Below, piece after piece: positions 18,462 to 29,874 of a stretch of 64,000 nt of DNA. Made by a program: the position numbers and the translations under genes. The DNA lies in the NCBI RefSeq assembly GCF_010894405.1, contig NZ_JAAIYA010000018.1:138516-202515 (forward strand), read 5' to 3'. The stretch comes from Pyxidicoccus caerfyrddinensis. GTDB lineage: Bacteria > Myxococcota > Myxococcia > Myxococcales > Myxococcaceae. The notes below the pieces were generated by a model, which was not told where the DNA came from, ran no database searches, and saw nothing but the letters and a program-made list of their open reading frames with translations. Position 1 is the stretch's first letter; every line of letters starts with the position of its first letter.

Positions 18462-21400
18462 ATGCGAATCAAGCGGTTGGACATCACCGGCTTCAAGTCC
18501 TTCATGGAGCGGAGCGTCTTCACCTTCGATGAAGGCGTCACGGGCATCGTCGGGCCCAACGGCTGTGGAAAGTCCAACGTCGTGGACGCCATCCGCTGGG
18601 TGATGGGCGAGCAGAGCGCGAAGAACCTCCGGGGTCGCGGCATGGAGGACGTCATCTTCAACGGCTCGGAGAACAAGCCGCCCTTGTCCATGGCGGAGGT
18701 GTCGCTGACCTTCCTCGTGGACGAGACGGACCAGCTCGCCCCGCAGTACCAGGGCTTCTCCGAAGTCACGGTGACGCGGCGCCTGTTCCGCAACGGCGAC
18801 TCCGAGTACCTCATCAACAAGACGCTGTGCCGCCTCTTGGACATCACCGAGCTGTTCCTCGGCACCGGCGTGGGCACCAAGGCCTACTCCATCATCGAGC
18901 AGGGCCGCGTGGGCCTCATCGTCTCCAGCAAGCCGGAGGACCGGCGCCACCTGCTGGAGGAGGCCGCGGGCGTCACCAAGTACAAGGCCCGCCGCAAGGC
19001 CGCCGAGCGGAAGATGGAGGCGACCGACGCCAACCTCCTGCGCGTCACGGACATCACCAACGAGCTGGAGAAGCGGCTCGACGTGCTGTCGCGCCAGGCG
19101 AAGAAGGCGGAGAAGTACAAGAAGCTCAAGTCGCGCATGCGGGACATCGACCTGCACGCCGCCAGCCACCGCCACCTGGAATTGCTCGCGGAGAAGCAGG
19201 TCCTCAAGTCCCGCCTGGAGAACCTGGGCTCGGAGGAGCGCGAGAGCCTGGACCGGGTCAAGGGGCTGGAGGAGTCCATCACCCAGCGCCGCGCGGAGCT
19301 GGAGGCCGAGGCCGCCGCCCTGCAGACGCTCGCCGCCGAAGTGCACGCGATGGAGAGCAGCGTGCAGCGCGACACGCAGGAGCTGTCGTACGGCAAGCGC
19401 GACCTGGAGGAGACGCGCGCCCGCGTGGCCGCGGCGAAGGTGGAGCTGGACGGGCTCCTGGCGCGGCAGGCGGAGATGGCCGAGGCCATGGCCGCGCGCG
19501 AGGCGGAGCTGTCCGGCATCGCCGGCTCGTGGAAGGAGGACGAAGTCGCCATGCAGGTGGCGCAGGAGGAGCTGCGCCGCGTGTCCCAGCTCCAGACGGA
19601 GGTGGCGCTGCGCCTCGAGCAGGAGCGCGCGGGCCTCGTGGCCGTGGCCGGGCGCCTGGCCAACCACGAGAGCAACCTCGTCAACCTGGCCCGCCAGCGC
19701 ACCGACTTGGAGTCCCGCCGGGCGAAGCTCCAGGGGGAGCTGGACGCGCTGCGCGCCCAGGAGTCGCAGCTGGAGGGGGTGCGCGGCGACGTGGCGAAGC
19801 GGGTGGAGGACACCCGCCACCTCGCGGCGGAGCTGGCCGAGCGCAAGGGGCAGGAGGAGGAGGCCCTCAGCCGCACCCGCGCCGACTTCACGGAGAACGA
19901 AATCCAGGTCATCGCCCTGCGCGAGGAGCTGAGCGACAAGCGCAGCCGGCTGTCGTCCCTGGAGGACATCCAGAAGAACTACGACGGCTTCGACCGGGGC
20001 GTGCGCGCCGTCATGATGCGCGCCGGCACGGTGGCCCGCGAGCAGGGCATCTTCGGCCTCGTGGCCGACGTCATCTCCGTCACCCAGCGCTACGAGCGCG
20101 CGGTGGAGGCGGCGCTGGGCGAGCGCCTGCAGCACGTCATCGTCGAGAGCCGCGACAAGGGCGTGGAGCTGGTGGAGTACCTCAAGGGCCACGCGGAGGG
20201 CCGGGGCAGCTTCCTGCCGGTGCCCGCGCTGGACTCGCTGCCGCCCGTGCAGGAGCCGGACTTCAGCCGCCCGGGCGTGCTGGCCCATGCCCCGCGCGAG
20301 GTGACGTGCGAGGAGACCCTGCGTCCGCTGGTGCAGCTGCTGCTCGGGGACGTGGTCATCGTCCAGGACATCGGGGCCGCGCGGGCGTACGCGGAGGCCG
20401 GCGGGCCCACGTGCACGCTCGTCACGCAGGACGGCGAGGTGTTCCGTCCGGACGGCACCATCGTCGGCGGTGAGCGCGAGGGCGCGGCGGTGGGCGCGCT
20501 CCAGAAGAAGCGCGAAATCGCCGAGCTGGCCGCCGAGGTGGCCCGGGTGGAGGAGCGCTACAACGAAATCCTCACCCGGCACTACACGCTCCAGAAGCAG
20601 ATGGGGCACACCGAGGGCGTCCTCAAGGGCCTGGCCAAGAATCAGCACGCCGAGGAAGTGAATCTCGCCAGCCAGGAGAAGGACCTCCACAAGGCGGGCG
20701 AGGACCTGGCCCGGGTGCGCGAGCGGCTGCGGGCCCTGGAGTCCGAGGACGGGCAGCTGGCGCAGAGCCACAGCGCGCTGGCGCACGAGGAGGAGACGAG
20801 CCGCGGCGAGGTGGCGCACGGCCAGGCGGACCGCGAGGGCCGCGAGGAGCGCGTCAAGCAGCTGGCGGGGGAGCAGGAGTCGCTGCGCCAGCGGGCGGAG
20901 ACGGCCAACGGCGAGCTGACGGGCCTGCGCATCAAGGTGGCCGCCGGCAGCGAGCGCGGCGAGTCCGCGCGCAAGGAGCTGGAGAGCCTCGTCACCCAGC
21001 GCAAGGACATGGAGACGCGCGTCACCCGCCTCCAGGCCACGTTGCTGGAGGGCGGCTCGCGCGCCGAGGAGCTGGACCGCCGGATTGCGGACACCGAGGG
21101 CGGCCTGTCCCAGCGCGCCGAGGCGCACCGGCTGGCCGCGGAGGGTCTGGAGGCCCGCCGCGCCGCGCACACCCTGGCATCCTCCGAGGTGCGTGAGCAG
21201 GACACCCAGTTCCGCGAGCTGCGCGGCCGGGTGGACGAGCTGATGCAGGGCCTGTCGCAGATTACGCTGCGCGAGAAGGAGATTGGCCTGGAGCTGGAGC
21301 ACCTGGCGGCGGGCATCCGCGAGCGGCACCAGGTGGACCTGGCGCTGGAGCTGCACCGCTACCACCTGCTGCCGGCGCTCGCCCCGGAGACGGAGGCGGA

Positions 21401-22064
21401 GCTGAAGGATTTGCGCGCCCAGGTGGAGAAGATGGGGGAGATCAACCTCACCGCCATCGACGAGCACGCGGAGCTGTCCAAGCGCTACGACTTCCTCTCC
21501 TCGCAGAAGAAGGACCTGCTGGCCTCCATCGAGCAGCTCAAGGAGGCCATCCAGCGCATCGACGCGGCCAGCCGCGAGCGCTTCAAGCAGACCTTCGACG
21601 TGGTGAACGAGAAGTTCCAGGCCATCTTCCCGCGCCTGTTCGGCGGCGGGCGTGCCAGCCTGGTGCTCACCAGCGAGGGCCCCAACGCGGAGCAGGGCGT
21701 GGAAATCGTCGCCCAGCCGCCCGGCAAGAAGCTGCAGAGCGTGAACCTGCTCTCCGGTGGCGAGAAGGCCCTCACCGCGGTGGGGCTCATCTTCGGCATC
21801 TTCCTCATCAAGCCCACGCCCTTCTGCCTCCTGGACGAGGTCGACGCGCCGCTGGATGAGGGCAACGTGGGCCGCTACAACGACATGGTGAAGGAGATGA
21901 GCAAGCAGTCGCAGTTCATCCTCATCACCCACAACAAGCGGACCATGGAGGTCTCCAACACCCTCTACGGCGTCACCATGGAGGAGCCGGGCATCTCCAA
22001 GCTCGTCAGCGTCCGCATGCGCGAGGCCGGCGCCTTCAACGACGACAAGGTTACGGCGGCCTGA
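18462..22064 (+). CDS. smc: Chromosome segregation protein SMC
   Basis: 1200 residues, normal length. The N-terminal Walker A is GPNGCGKSNVVDAIRWVMGE. Long Glu/Arg/Ala-rich coiled coils run from about residue 170 to 500 and from 680 to 1030. The hinge domain is about 520-660 (GIFGLVADVISV ... TIVGGEREG). The C-terminal ABC signature LLSGGEKALTAVGLIF is followed by Walker B FCLLDEVDAPLD. The start at 18462 is supported by AGGAG 9 bases upstream and the conserved MRIKRLDITGFKSF; the frame upstream is not conserved-looking. It works as a dimer with ScpA/ScpB (not in this window) to compact and segregate chromosomes. Confidence 0.98.
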   Translation: MRIKRLDITGFKSFMERSVFTFDEGVTGIVGPNGCGKSNVVDAIRWVMGEQSAKNLRGRGMEDVIFNGSENKPPLSMAEVSLTFLVDETDQLAPQYQGFSEVTVTRRLFRNGDSEYLINKTLCRLLDITELFLGTGVGTKAYSIIEQGRVGLIVSSKPEDRRHLLEEAAGVTKYKARRKAAERKMEATDANLLRVTDITNELEKRLDVLSRQAKKAEKYKKLKSRMRDIDLHAASHRHLELLAEKQVLKSRLENLGSEERESLDRVKGLEESITQRRAELEAEAAALQTLAAEVHAMESSVQRDTQELSYGKRDLEETRARVAAAKVELDGLLARQAEMAEAMAAREAELSGIAGSWKEDEVAMQVAQEELRRVSQLQTEVALRLEQERAGLVAVAGRLANHESNLVNLARQRTDLESRRAKLQGELDALRAQESQLEGVRGDVAKRVEDTRHLAAELAERKGQEEEALSRTRADFTENEIQVIALREELSDKRSRLSSLEDIQKNYDGFDRGVRAVMMRAGTVAREQGIFGLVADVISVTQRYERAVEAALGERLQHVIVESRDKGVELVEYLKGHAEGRGSFLPVPALDSLPPVQEPDFSRPGVLAHAPREVTCEETLRPLVQLLLGDVVIVQDIGAARAYAEAGGPTCTLVTQDGEVFRPDGTIVGGEREGAAVGALQKKREIAELAAEVARVEERYNEILTRHYTLQKQMGHTEGVLKGLAKNQHAEEVNLASQEKDLHKAGEDLARVRERLRALESEDGQLAQSHSALAHEEETSRGEVAHGQADREGREERVKQLAGEQESLRQRAETANGELTGLRIKVAAGSERGESARKELESLVTQRKDMETRVTRLQATLLEGGSRAEELDRRIADTEGGLSQRAEAHRLAAEGLEARRAAHTLASSEVREQDTQFRELRGRVDELMQGLSQITLREKEIGLELEHLAAGIRERHQVDLALELHRYHLLPALAPETEAELKDLRAQVEKMGEINLTAIDEHAELSKRYDFLSSQKKDLLASIEQLKEAIQRIDAASRERFKQTFDVVNEKFQAIFPRLFGGGRASLVLTSEGPNAEQGVEIVAQPPGKKLQSVNLLSGGEKALTAVGLIFGIFLIKPTPFCLLDEVDAPLDEGNVGRYNDMVKEMSKQSQFILITHNKRTMEVSNTLYGVTMEEPGISKLVSVRMREAGAFNDDKVTAA

Positions 22065-22072
22065 AGTCCCGG

Positions 22073-22095
22073 AGGGGGCCCTTCGCGGGCCCCTT
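22073..22095 (+). terminator. smc terminator hairpin
   Basis: GGGGCCC (22075-22081) and GGGCCCC (22087-22093) form a perfect 7-bp stem, extended by a G-U and an A-U pair, with loop TTCGC. It begins 9 bases after the smc stop. The T-tract is short (TT), so termination strength is uncertain. Confidence 0.55.
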
Positions 22096-22124
22096 CCCGC
22101 GGTACGCGGTACCCCTGAAATACA

Positions 22125-22161
22125 GAAGGCGCGGGACCCGGCTCTCGGGACCCGCGCCTTC
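22125..22161 (-). terminator. Terminator of the 22185-23390 lipoprotein gene
   Basis: GAAGGCGCGGG (22125-22135) and CCCGCGCCTTC (22151-22161) form an 11-bp perfect stem 23 bases downstream of the minus-strand stop. On the minus strand it is followed by TGTATTTC. It may act for both converging genes. Confidence 0.65.
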
Positions 22162-22184
22162 GTGTTTCCACCGTCAGGGACTGA

Positions 22185-23390
22185 CTACTTCTTGTACGTC
22201 TTCTTCGGGCAGGCGCCCTTGTCCTGGGTGGCGATCTTCTGCGCCTCGGCGAGCTCCTTCACCGTCTCGTCCAGGTTCTTCTGGGTGGCGGCCTCGGCCT
22301 CCGTCCAGCCCTCGGCGTCCTTCACCTTCATCTCCTGGGCGATGGCGAGCGCGGCCTGCTCCGTCTCCTGGCGGCCCTGGATGGACTCGGTGACGCGGGT
22401 GTCCGCCGCCACCAGCGCGTTGCACTTGCTCTCGAGCTCGTCGAAGAGCTTGTAGTTCTTGGTCTTCTGGTAGCGGTCCACCACCTCGGCGAAGGCCTGC
22501 GCCGCGGGGGTGCGGGCGCCGTCGGCGATGGCCTGGTCCGCGGCGCGCTGCGTGCGCACCAGGTCCAGCTGGAGGAAGCGCAGCTCCGAGGGCAGGGTGG
22601 CCGAGGCCTCCGAGGTGGCATTGGAGTTGAAATGGACGAAGCGGTAGCTGAAGTTCAGCTCGTCGGAGGACAGCTTCGCAGGCAGCGCGGCAAGCTTCGG
22701 CTGGAGGCAGGCGGCGAGCTGGTCACCCTCGGTGCTGCCGGAGGGCTCGAACGTCACCTGGGCGGGCGTCTGCTGGGCCTTCACCAGCTTCACCTTGGCC
22801 GTCAGCGCCGGGGGCACCTTGTCCTTGAAGTTGGCGTAGCAGTCACACCAGCTCGGCTGCGCCAGGCGCACGGAGCCGGTGAAGTCCGAGCCCTCGTTGA
22901 TGCCGAACTTGACGGAGTTCAGGCCGCTGGCGGTGTGCTCGAAGGGGAGGGTGGCCTCCACCGGCGCCGCGCCCTTGGCGAGCGCCGCCGGCTGCACCTG
23001 CGTGTCCAGCACCTTCTGGATGCAGGCGGTGCCCTCGGGGGTGAGGTTCTGCCCGGAGAGGACGTGCGTGGCGCCCTGGTCCGTGACGGTGGTCTTCACC
23101 TCCACCTTGGTCGCCGCCTCGGGGCCCCGGTTCTTCGGGTCCACCAGGCACTCCTGCACCTGCGGGCGCGCGGACAGGAGCGCGCCGAGCACCACGCCCT
23201 GGCTGTTCTGCTCCGGCATCTTCAGCTCGCGCGGGAAGCAGGAGACCAGGTCGAACGGCGGCTGGTTGGTGATGCGGACCTTCTCCTCGGTGGGCACGGC
23301 CTTGCCAGCAGCCGCGGCATCGGGCTTCTGCTGGCCGGCACAGGCGGCGACGGTGAGGGCGAAGGAGGCTACGGCAAGACGACGCAACAT
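22185..23390 (-). CDS. Lipoprotein of unknown function
   Basis: 401 residues with a lipoprotein signal, MLRRLAVASFALTVAACAG. Two repeated-looking domains each contain Cys pairs: DLVSCFPRELK with QECLVDPKN and ACIQKVLD, then PSWCDCYANFKD and QLAACLQPKL. Each ends in a sentence of strands such as VEATLPFEHT or NFSYRFVHF. The C-terminal third is an alpha-helical, Ala/Glu-rich region that likely forms a coiled coil (QETEQAALAIAQEMK). I do not recognise the family. It starts 39 bases downstream of the FHA regulator gene on the same strand, so it may be co-transcribed or under the regulator's influence. Confidence 0.75.
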   Translation of the reverse strand: MLRRLAVASFALTVAACAGQQKPDAAAAGKAVPTEEKVRITNQPPFDLVSCFPRELKMPEQNSQGVVLGALLSARPQVQECLVDPKNRGPEAATKVEVKTTVTDQGATHVLSGQNLTPEGTACIQKVLDTQVQPAALAKGAAPVEATLPFEHTASGLNSVKFGINEGSDFTGSVRLAQPSWCDCYANFKDKVPPALTAKVKLVKAQQTPAQVTFEPSGSTEGDQLAACLQPKLAALPAKLSSDELNFSYRFVHFNSNATSEASATLPSELRFLQLDLVRTQRAADQAIADGARTPAAQAFAEVVDRYQKTKNYKLFDELESKCNALVAADTRVTESIQGRQETEQAALAIAQEMKVKDAEGWTEAEAATQKNLDETVKELAEAQKIATQDKGACPKKTYKK

Positions 23391-23429
23391 GCGGTTGTTC
23401 TCCCTGGGGGTGGGACTGCGTCCGGGCGT

Positions 23430-24815
<1,386 letters not shown>

Positions 24816-24896
24816 GGGGTCCTCTTTAGGTGCGAGGGGACCAGGGGGGCAAGCACGACTCGCACCTCTACCCCCTCTGAGTCACGTCTGAGCGCA

Positions 24897-25907
24897 TCAG
24901 GGCAGCGAGAGTGAAACAATCCTCCCGGAGGGTTGCCTCACGCGAGCCTCCACCGGGACGGGGGACAGCCGCGTCCGGGCGAGGGCCTGGGGTGGGGCGG
25001 GGCGGTCGTCCAGGGACAGCACCTGGTCTCCCGCCGCCAGCTTCGAGCCGGGCGGGGCCTCGCGCACGAAGAGGCCCCCGGGCTGCCGGGCCAGCGCGTC
25101 CAGCACGGCGGGCTCCAGGCCCGGGTTGGCGAAGCGCAGGCGCTGCCGGCGGAGCACCTCCGCGTCGAGCAGGTCCTTCCCGGCCAGCTCTGCCTCCAGG
25201 GGGAGCGTCTCCCAGGGCAGCCAGGCCACGGACGTGGCCACGGGCGGGGAAGGGACGCGCGGCGGCTGCAGCGTGCCGGAGAGGGCCTTCAGGGCCTCGC
25301 GGGTGAGCGTTTCCATCAGCACCGTCAGCTCCGGGGTGGGGTCCGCGCCGTCGTCCGTGACTTCGGCGAAGGGGTCCGCCGGGGCCTCGCCGGATACCTC
25401 CAGCACGACCTGCCGGCTGGCGGGGTGGAGCACCTCCACCGTGCCCAGATACACCACGGCTTCCTGGGCGCTCCGGCCCACCGTGTGGCCACGACTGTCC
25501 ACCATTTCACGTTGGCCGGCCTGGACGCGGCGCTCGGCCCGGGGGCGGAGCACCAGCGCGGCCTCCGGACGCACGCCGTAGGGGGCCAGCACGGCGACCG
25601 CGTCGCTGGCCGTCCACGCGTCGTCCGCCTCGGGCCGGTACACCCGCACCTCCGTGGGGCCGAAGAAGAGGGCCTGCACGCCGGGCTCGGCCAGCGCCAC
25701 GTCCACCAGGCGCTGGGAGAGCTCCACCGCGCGCCACGGGGGCGCTTCCCAGCGGAAGCCGAAGGGGTAGACCACCACCGCGGACGCGCGGAGGTCCTCG
25801 GGCACGGTGCGCTGCACCTGGACGGCCGGGCCCCGGCACGCCAGGGCCCCGAAGGCCGCCAGCAGCAGGACTGCGCGCGCGAGGAATGACGGGCCGATGC
25901 GCTTCAC
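24897..25907 (-). CDS. Lipoprotein with C-terminal PDZ-like domain
   Basis: 336 residues. A lipoprotein signal ends LLAAFGALACRG. The middle domain (ASAVVVYPFGFRWEAPPW, FFGPTEVRVYRP, EAALVLRPRAERRV, VYLGTVEVLHPASRQVVLEVSGEA) has no family I recognise. The last 70 residues resemble a PDZ domain: REAPPGSKLAAGDQVLSLDD, then ARVRQPSGRIVSLSL. PDZ-like modules in periplasmic lipoproteins bind C-termini or polymer ends. It precedes the FHA regulator gene on the same strand with an 81-base gap. Intergenic 25908-25974 shows nothing notable. Confidence 0.75.
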   Translation of the reverse strand: MKRIGPSFLARAVLLLAAFGALACRGPAVQVQRTVPEDLRASAVVVYPFGFRWEAPPWRAVELSQRLVDVALAEPGVQALFFGPTEVRVYRPEADDAWTASDAVAVLAPYGVRPEAALVLRPRAERRVQAGQREMVDSRGHTVGRSAQEAVVYLGTVEVLHPASRQVVLEVSGEAPADPFAEVTDDGADPTPELTVLMETLTREALKALSGTLQPPRVPSPPVATSVAWLPWETLPLEAELAGKDLLDAEVLRRQRLRFANPGLEPAVLDALARQPGGLFVREAPPGSKLAAGDQVLSLDDRPAPPQALARTRLSPVPVEARVRQPSGRIVSLSLP

Positions 25908-25974
25908 GGCCCCTCATCCAAGACGAACGGCCCCGCGGAATCCAGAAAACCCGTGCGGACCCGCCGCGCCGCGC

Positions 25975-26376
25975 TCAGTAGCGCGCGGGCGAGTCGCTGG
26001 CGGGGAAGGACTCCTTGGACTCCTCGTCCACGATGTCGTCCCTCGCGTTGCCGCCGGAATTGACGCTCGCGTTGCTCTGCGTCTTCAGCGAGCGCGTGGG
26101 GACGCTCTTGCCCGAGCCCGCCTTGGACTTGCGGCCGGTGCCCGCCTTCTCACCGCCCAGCATGCGGCCGCCGAGCAGATTCTTGGCGCGCTCGGAGAGG
26201 TTGCGCTGCTCGTCCTGCAAGTCCCTGAAGAACTGGGCGAGCTCCTGGTCGCCCGACTCCTCGGCGTCGGCGATGTACTGCCCGGCCGTCGAGGCGCCCT
26301 TGAGGAGGTGATACAGCGCGCTGACGAGGTTGTAGTGCTCGTCACGGGTGCCTGTCTGCGCTTCTTCGCCTGCCAT
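25975..26376 (-). CDS. Small helical protein of unknown function
   Basis: 133 residues. The N-terminal 70 residues form amphipathic helices (HYNLVSALYHLLKGASTAGQ, then AQFFRDLQDEQRNLSERAKN) reminiscent of ferritin-like or stress-type helical bundles, though no iron ligands are evident. The middle is Lys/Gly/Ser-rich and basic. The C-terminus DIVDEESKESFPASDSPARY matches a short motif, D-x-V-D-E-x-S-x-E-S-F-P-A-S-D, which recurs in many small stress-associated bacterial proteins of unknown role. It is cytoplasmic. No operon partner is clear. Confidence 0.7.
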   Translation of the reverse strand: MAGEEAQTGTRDEHYNLVSALYHLLKGASTAGQYIADAEESGDQELAQFFRDLQDEQRNLSERAKNLLGGRMLGGEKAGTGRKSKAGSGKSVPTRSLKTQSNASVNSGGNARDDIVDEESKESFPASDSPARY

Positions 26377-26470
26377 TGCCGCCTCCCGCGAAAGGTGGGT
26401 GTGCCACGGGAGGGAAGCTATGCACGGCGCCCCGGGCAGCCGGAGCGGACCGCACGCCTGCCTGGTTGGC

Positions 26471-26728
26471 TCAGGCCTGGAGCATCGGGTCCAGCTTGCC
26501 CTCGGTGTCCAGCCGGGACAGGTCCGAGTAGCCGCCCACGTGCGCGTCGCCGATGAAGATCTGCGGCACGGTGCGCTGGCCGCCGCTCATCTCCACCAGC
26601 CTCGAGCGCATGGAGTCGTCTCCGGTGACGTCCACCTCTTCGTAGTCGACACCCTTGCGCTTGAGCAGGTCCTTCGCGCGGACGCAGTACCCACAGTAGG
26701 TCGTCGTGTAGATCTTCACGGGCTTCAC
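26471..26728 (-). CDS. grxC: Glutaredoxin 3 (GrxC)
   Basis: 85 residues, the typical length, starting at a GTG at 26728. GGAGGAG lies 6 bases before this GTG, which decides it over the longer ATG reading at 26803. The thioredoxin fold has the active site CGYC (TTYCGYCVRAKDLL), where CPYC is the common form. TVPQIFIGDAHVGGYSDL is the cis-Pro loop and glutathione-binding region. It reduces disulfides with glutathione in the cytoplasm. It is downstream of groEL on the same strand but separated by a terminator. Confidence 0.95.
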   Translation of the reverse strand: MKPVKIYTTTYCGYCVRAKDLLKRKGVDYEEVDVTGDDSMRSRLVEMSGGQRTVPQIFIGDAHVGGYSDLSRLDTEGKLDPMLQA

Positions 26729-26790
26729 GGGCAGCTCCTCCTTCTTCTTGCCTTCCAAACTAAGGGCCGGAAGGCCCCGCCGCCACCTTG

Positions 26791-26840
26791 CCTGGAAAAA
26801 CACAACGGCCCCCGGCTCCCTGTGAAGGAACCGGAGGCCG
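26791..26840 (-). terminator. Intrinsic terminator after groEL
   Basis: A GC-rich hairpin (CGGCC...CCGG...TCC at 26806-26819 pairing with GGA...CCGG...GGCCG at 26827-26840, two mismatches, 7-base loop) lies about 45 bases after the groEL stop. On the minus strand it is followed by GTTGTGTTTTTCC, a good T-tract. Confidence 0.7.
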
Positions 26841-26884
26841 CTGTCAGGCCGTCACCCCGGCATGGGAGCCGGAGTGGGGGGCGA

Positions 26885-28567
<1,683 letters not shown>

Positions 28568-28858
28568 TTACTTCTCGAGCACGCCGAGCACATCCTCCTC
28601 GCGGAGGATCAGGTGCTCCTCGCCGTCGAGCTTGATCTCGGTGCCGGCGTACTTGCTGAACAGGATGGTGTCACCGGCCTTGATGTCCATGGGCCGGACC
28701 TTGCCGTCCTCGAGCACCTTGCCGTTGCCCACGGCGATGACCTTGCCCTCGAGGGGCTTCTCCTTCGCCGTGTCGGGGATGAAGAGACCGCCCTTGGTCT
28801 TGGACTCCTCGGGGACGCGCTTGACGATGAGCCGATCCTGCAGGGGACGAATCTTCAT
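28568..28858 (-). CDS. groES: Co-chaperonin GroES
   Basis: 96 residues from the ATG at 28858, with AGGAG upstream. The mobile-loop region ([18 protein letters not shown]) and the conserved [14 protein letters not shown] start and EDVLGVLE end are intact. It caps GroEL rings. The first gene of the groES-groEL operon, with promoter and CIRCE upstream. Confidence 0.98.
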   Translation of the reverse strand: MKIRPLQDRLIVKRVPEESKTKGGLFIPDTAKEKPLEGKVIAVGNGKVLEDGKVRPMDIKAGDTILFSKYAGTEIKLDGEEHLILREEDVLGVLEK

Positions 28859-28947
28859 GGCCTGCTCCTTTGCGTAGCGCCCGGCCCGGGATGACTGCCG
28901 GCCGGGACGCCTCTTGGGGGTAATTGGGTCGTGACGACCCGCGGCAT

Positions 28948-28974
28948 TTAGCACTCGCACCTCACGAGTGCTAA
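28948..28974 (-). promoter_or_regulatory. CIRCE element (HrcA operator) of groES-groEL
   Basis: TTAGCACTC-N9-GAGTGCTAA, a perfect match to the CIRCE consensus. It lies just downstream of the predicted groES -10 box, within the start-site region, the classic position for HrcA repression released on heat shock. The hrcA gene is not in this window. Confidence 0.95.
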
Positions 28975-28990
28975 CGCCTAGGCGCGGCGG

Positions 28991-29018
28991 ATAATAACCA
29001 GGGAAGTCGACCCGTCAA
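28991..29018 (-). promoter_or_regulatory. Sigma-70-type promoter of groES-groEL
   Basis: On the minus strand TTGACG (complement of 29013-29018), a 16-base spacer and TATTAT (complement of 28991-28996) give a strong housekeeping-type promoter. The inferred start near 28984 falls just before the CIRCE palindrome, so HrcA would block initiation. Confidence 0.8.
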
Positions 29019-29131
29019 GCGATGCCGGACCGGCGTCGCAGATGCTGCCAACTGCGCGGCATTCCTATGTTTTTTGTATTCCCAGCCACCGTGCCGGGAC
29101 TGCACCCGGCCGCACGGCGGGCGGGCCCGGA

Positions 29132-29158
29132 TTGGCACTCGAGAGGGTCGAGTGCCAA
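29132..29158 (+). promoter_or_regulatory. CIRCE-like palindrome, second copy
   Basis: TTGGCACTC-N9-GAGTGCCAA is a perfect inverted repeat with the exact arm length and spacer of CIRCE, differing from the consensus by one symmetric change in each arm (A to G, T to C). It is 113 bases before the ATG of the plus-strand gene at 29271 and about 114 bases upstream of the groES -35. It may be an HrcA operator for the divergent genes or an auxiliary operator for groES; which is not decidable from sequence. Confidence 0.65.
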
Positions 29159-29270
29159 CGCAAGTGCCCGGAATCACTGGGAGTCACCTTTGCCGTGTCC
29201 CGGCGCCATTGGTACCTTTCCCGTGTCCCCCGGGGGCGTGGATGGCCTTCGGGACTGACGGGAGGTGTCA

Positions 29271-29858
29271 ATGAGTGAACTGGTGGCGTCCCTGTCGCTG
29301 ACGGAGTTCTTCAAGTCGCTCCTGGACGAGGTGATTGGCCGGCAGCGGGTGCGGATTACAGAGGTAACGGAGTTCTACCTCGTGAATCTGCTCTCGGAGT
29401 TCGCGCTCACCGACAAGCTGTTCACCCGCGAGGAGGACGGCCGGAAGGACCACGAGCCGCTGGCGCTGCTCTACCACCAGGCGCTGCAGCAGGAGCGCAA
29501 CGAGCGCATCCGCACGCTGCGGCGGCTGGGGGACGTCTCGCTGTACACGGCGGGCTTCTTCTCCAGCGCGCTGCAGTCCGGCGTGGTGGGCCCGGACTAC
29601 TACATCCAGATGGGTGGCACGGCGTACGGCCAGGTGGCGGAGCTGTCGCCGGCGGCGCAGGTGTACGGCGAGCTGCGCGACAAGTTCCGCGCGCTGGTGG
29701 AGGTGCTGGAGGAGATTGCCGCGCGCGGCATGGTGAAGGCCGGCCCGAGCGGCGCGCTCAAGGTCTACGAGTCCTGGGCGCGCTCCGGCAGCGACAGGCT
29801 GGAGCGGGTGCTGGTGGACGCGGGCATGGTGCCTCCGCCCAAGGGGCTTCCCAACTAG
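29271..29858 (+). CDS. Unrecognised conserved-looking protein
   Basis: 195 residues. The ATG at 29271 is preceded by GGAGG at 5 bases, preferred over the GTG at 29265 which overlaps that site. It is soluble, mainly helical (VRITEVTEFYLVNLLSEFAL; VYGELRDKFRALVEVLEEIA), with no signal or membrane segment and no motif I recognise. It has a central Gly/Tyr-rich patch (DYYIQMGGTAYGQ). It is the first gene of a pair with the 29875 gene (16-base gap) and lies behind a CIRCE-like palindrome, which suggests heat-shock or stress control. Function unknown. Confidence 0.8.
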   Translation: MSELVASLSLTEFFKSLLDEVIGRQRVRITEVTEFYLVNLLSEFALTDKLFTREEDGRKDHEPLALLYHQALQQERNERIRTLRRLGDVSLYTAGFFSSALQSGVVGPDYYIQMGGTAYGQVAELSPAAQVYGELRDKFRALVEVLEEIAARGMVKAGPSGALKVYESWARSGSDRLERVLVDAGMVPPPKGLPN

Positions 29859-29874
29859 CGGGCGGGTGGCGGCG

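Larger units (their letters stand above)
28859..29270. other. Divergent regulatory region between groES and the 29271 gene
   Basis: 412 bases without a gene. From groES outward it holds a leader, a perfect CIRCE (28948-28974), the groES promoter (28991-29018), an A/T-rich patch at 29066-29083 (unusual for this genome, perhaps an upstream element or a promoter for the plus strand), and a second CIRCE-like palindrome (29132-29158). Small open frames here have no coding character. I see no RNA gene. Confidence 0.7.

Noticed and set aside
18417-21932. 1171-codon open frame antisense to smc
   Set aside because: A long shadow frame caused by high GC and codon bias; composition (Leu/His/Gln/Ala/Val) shows no protein-like pattern and smc is unmistakable on the other strand.
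29132-29158. Reading the palindrome as a sigma-54 promoter (contains TGGCAC)
   Set aside because: No TTGC element at the required spacing; the perfect inverted repeat fits an operator better.
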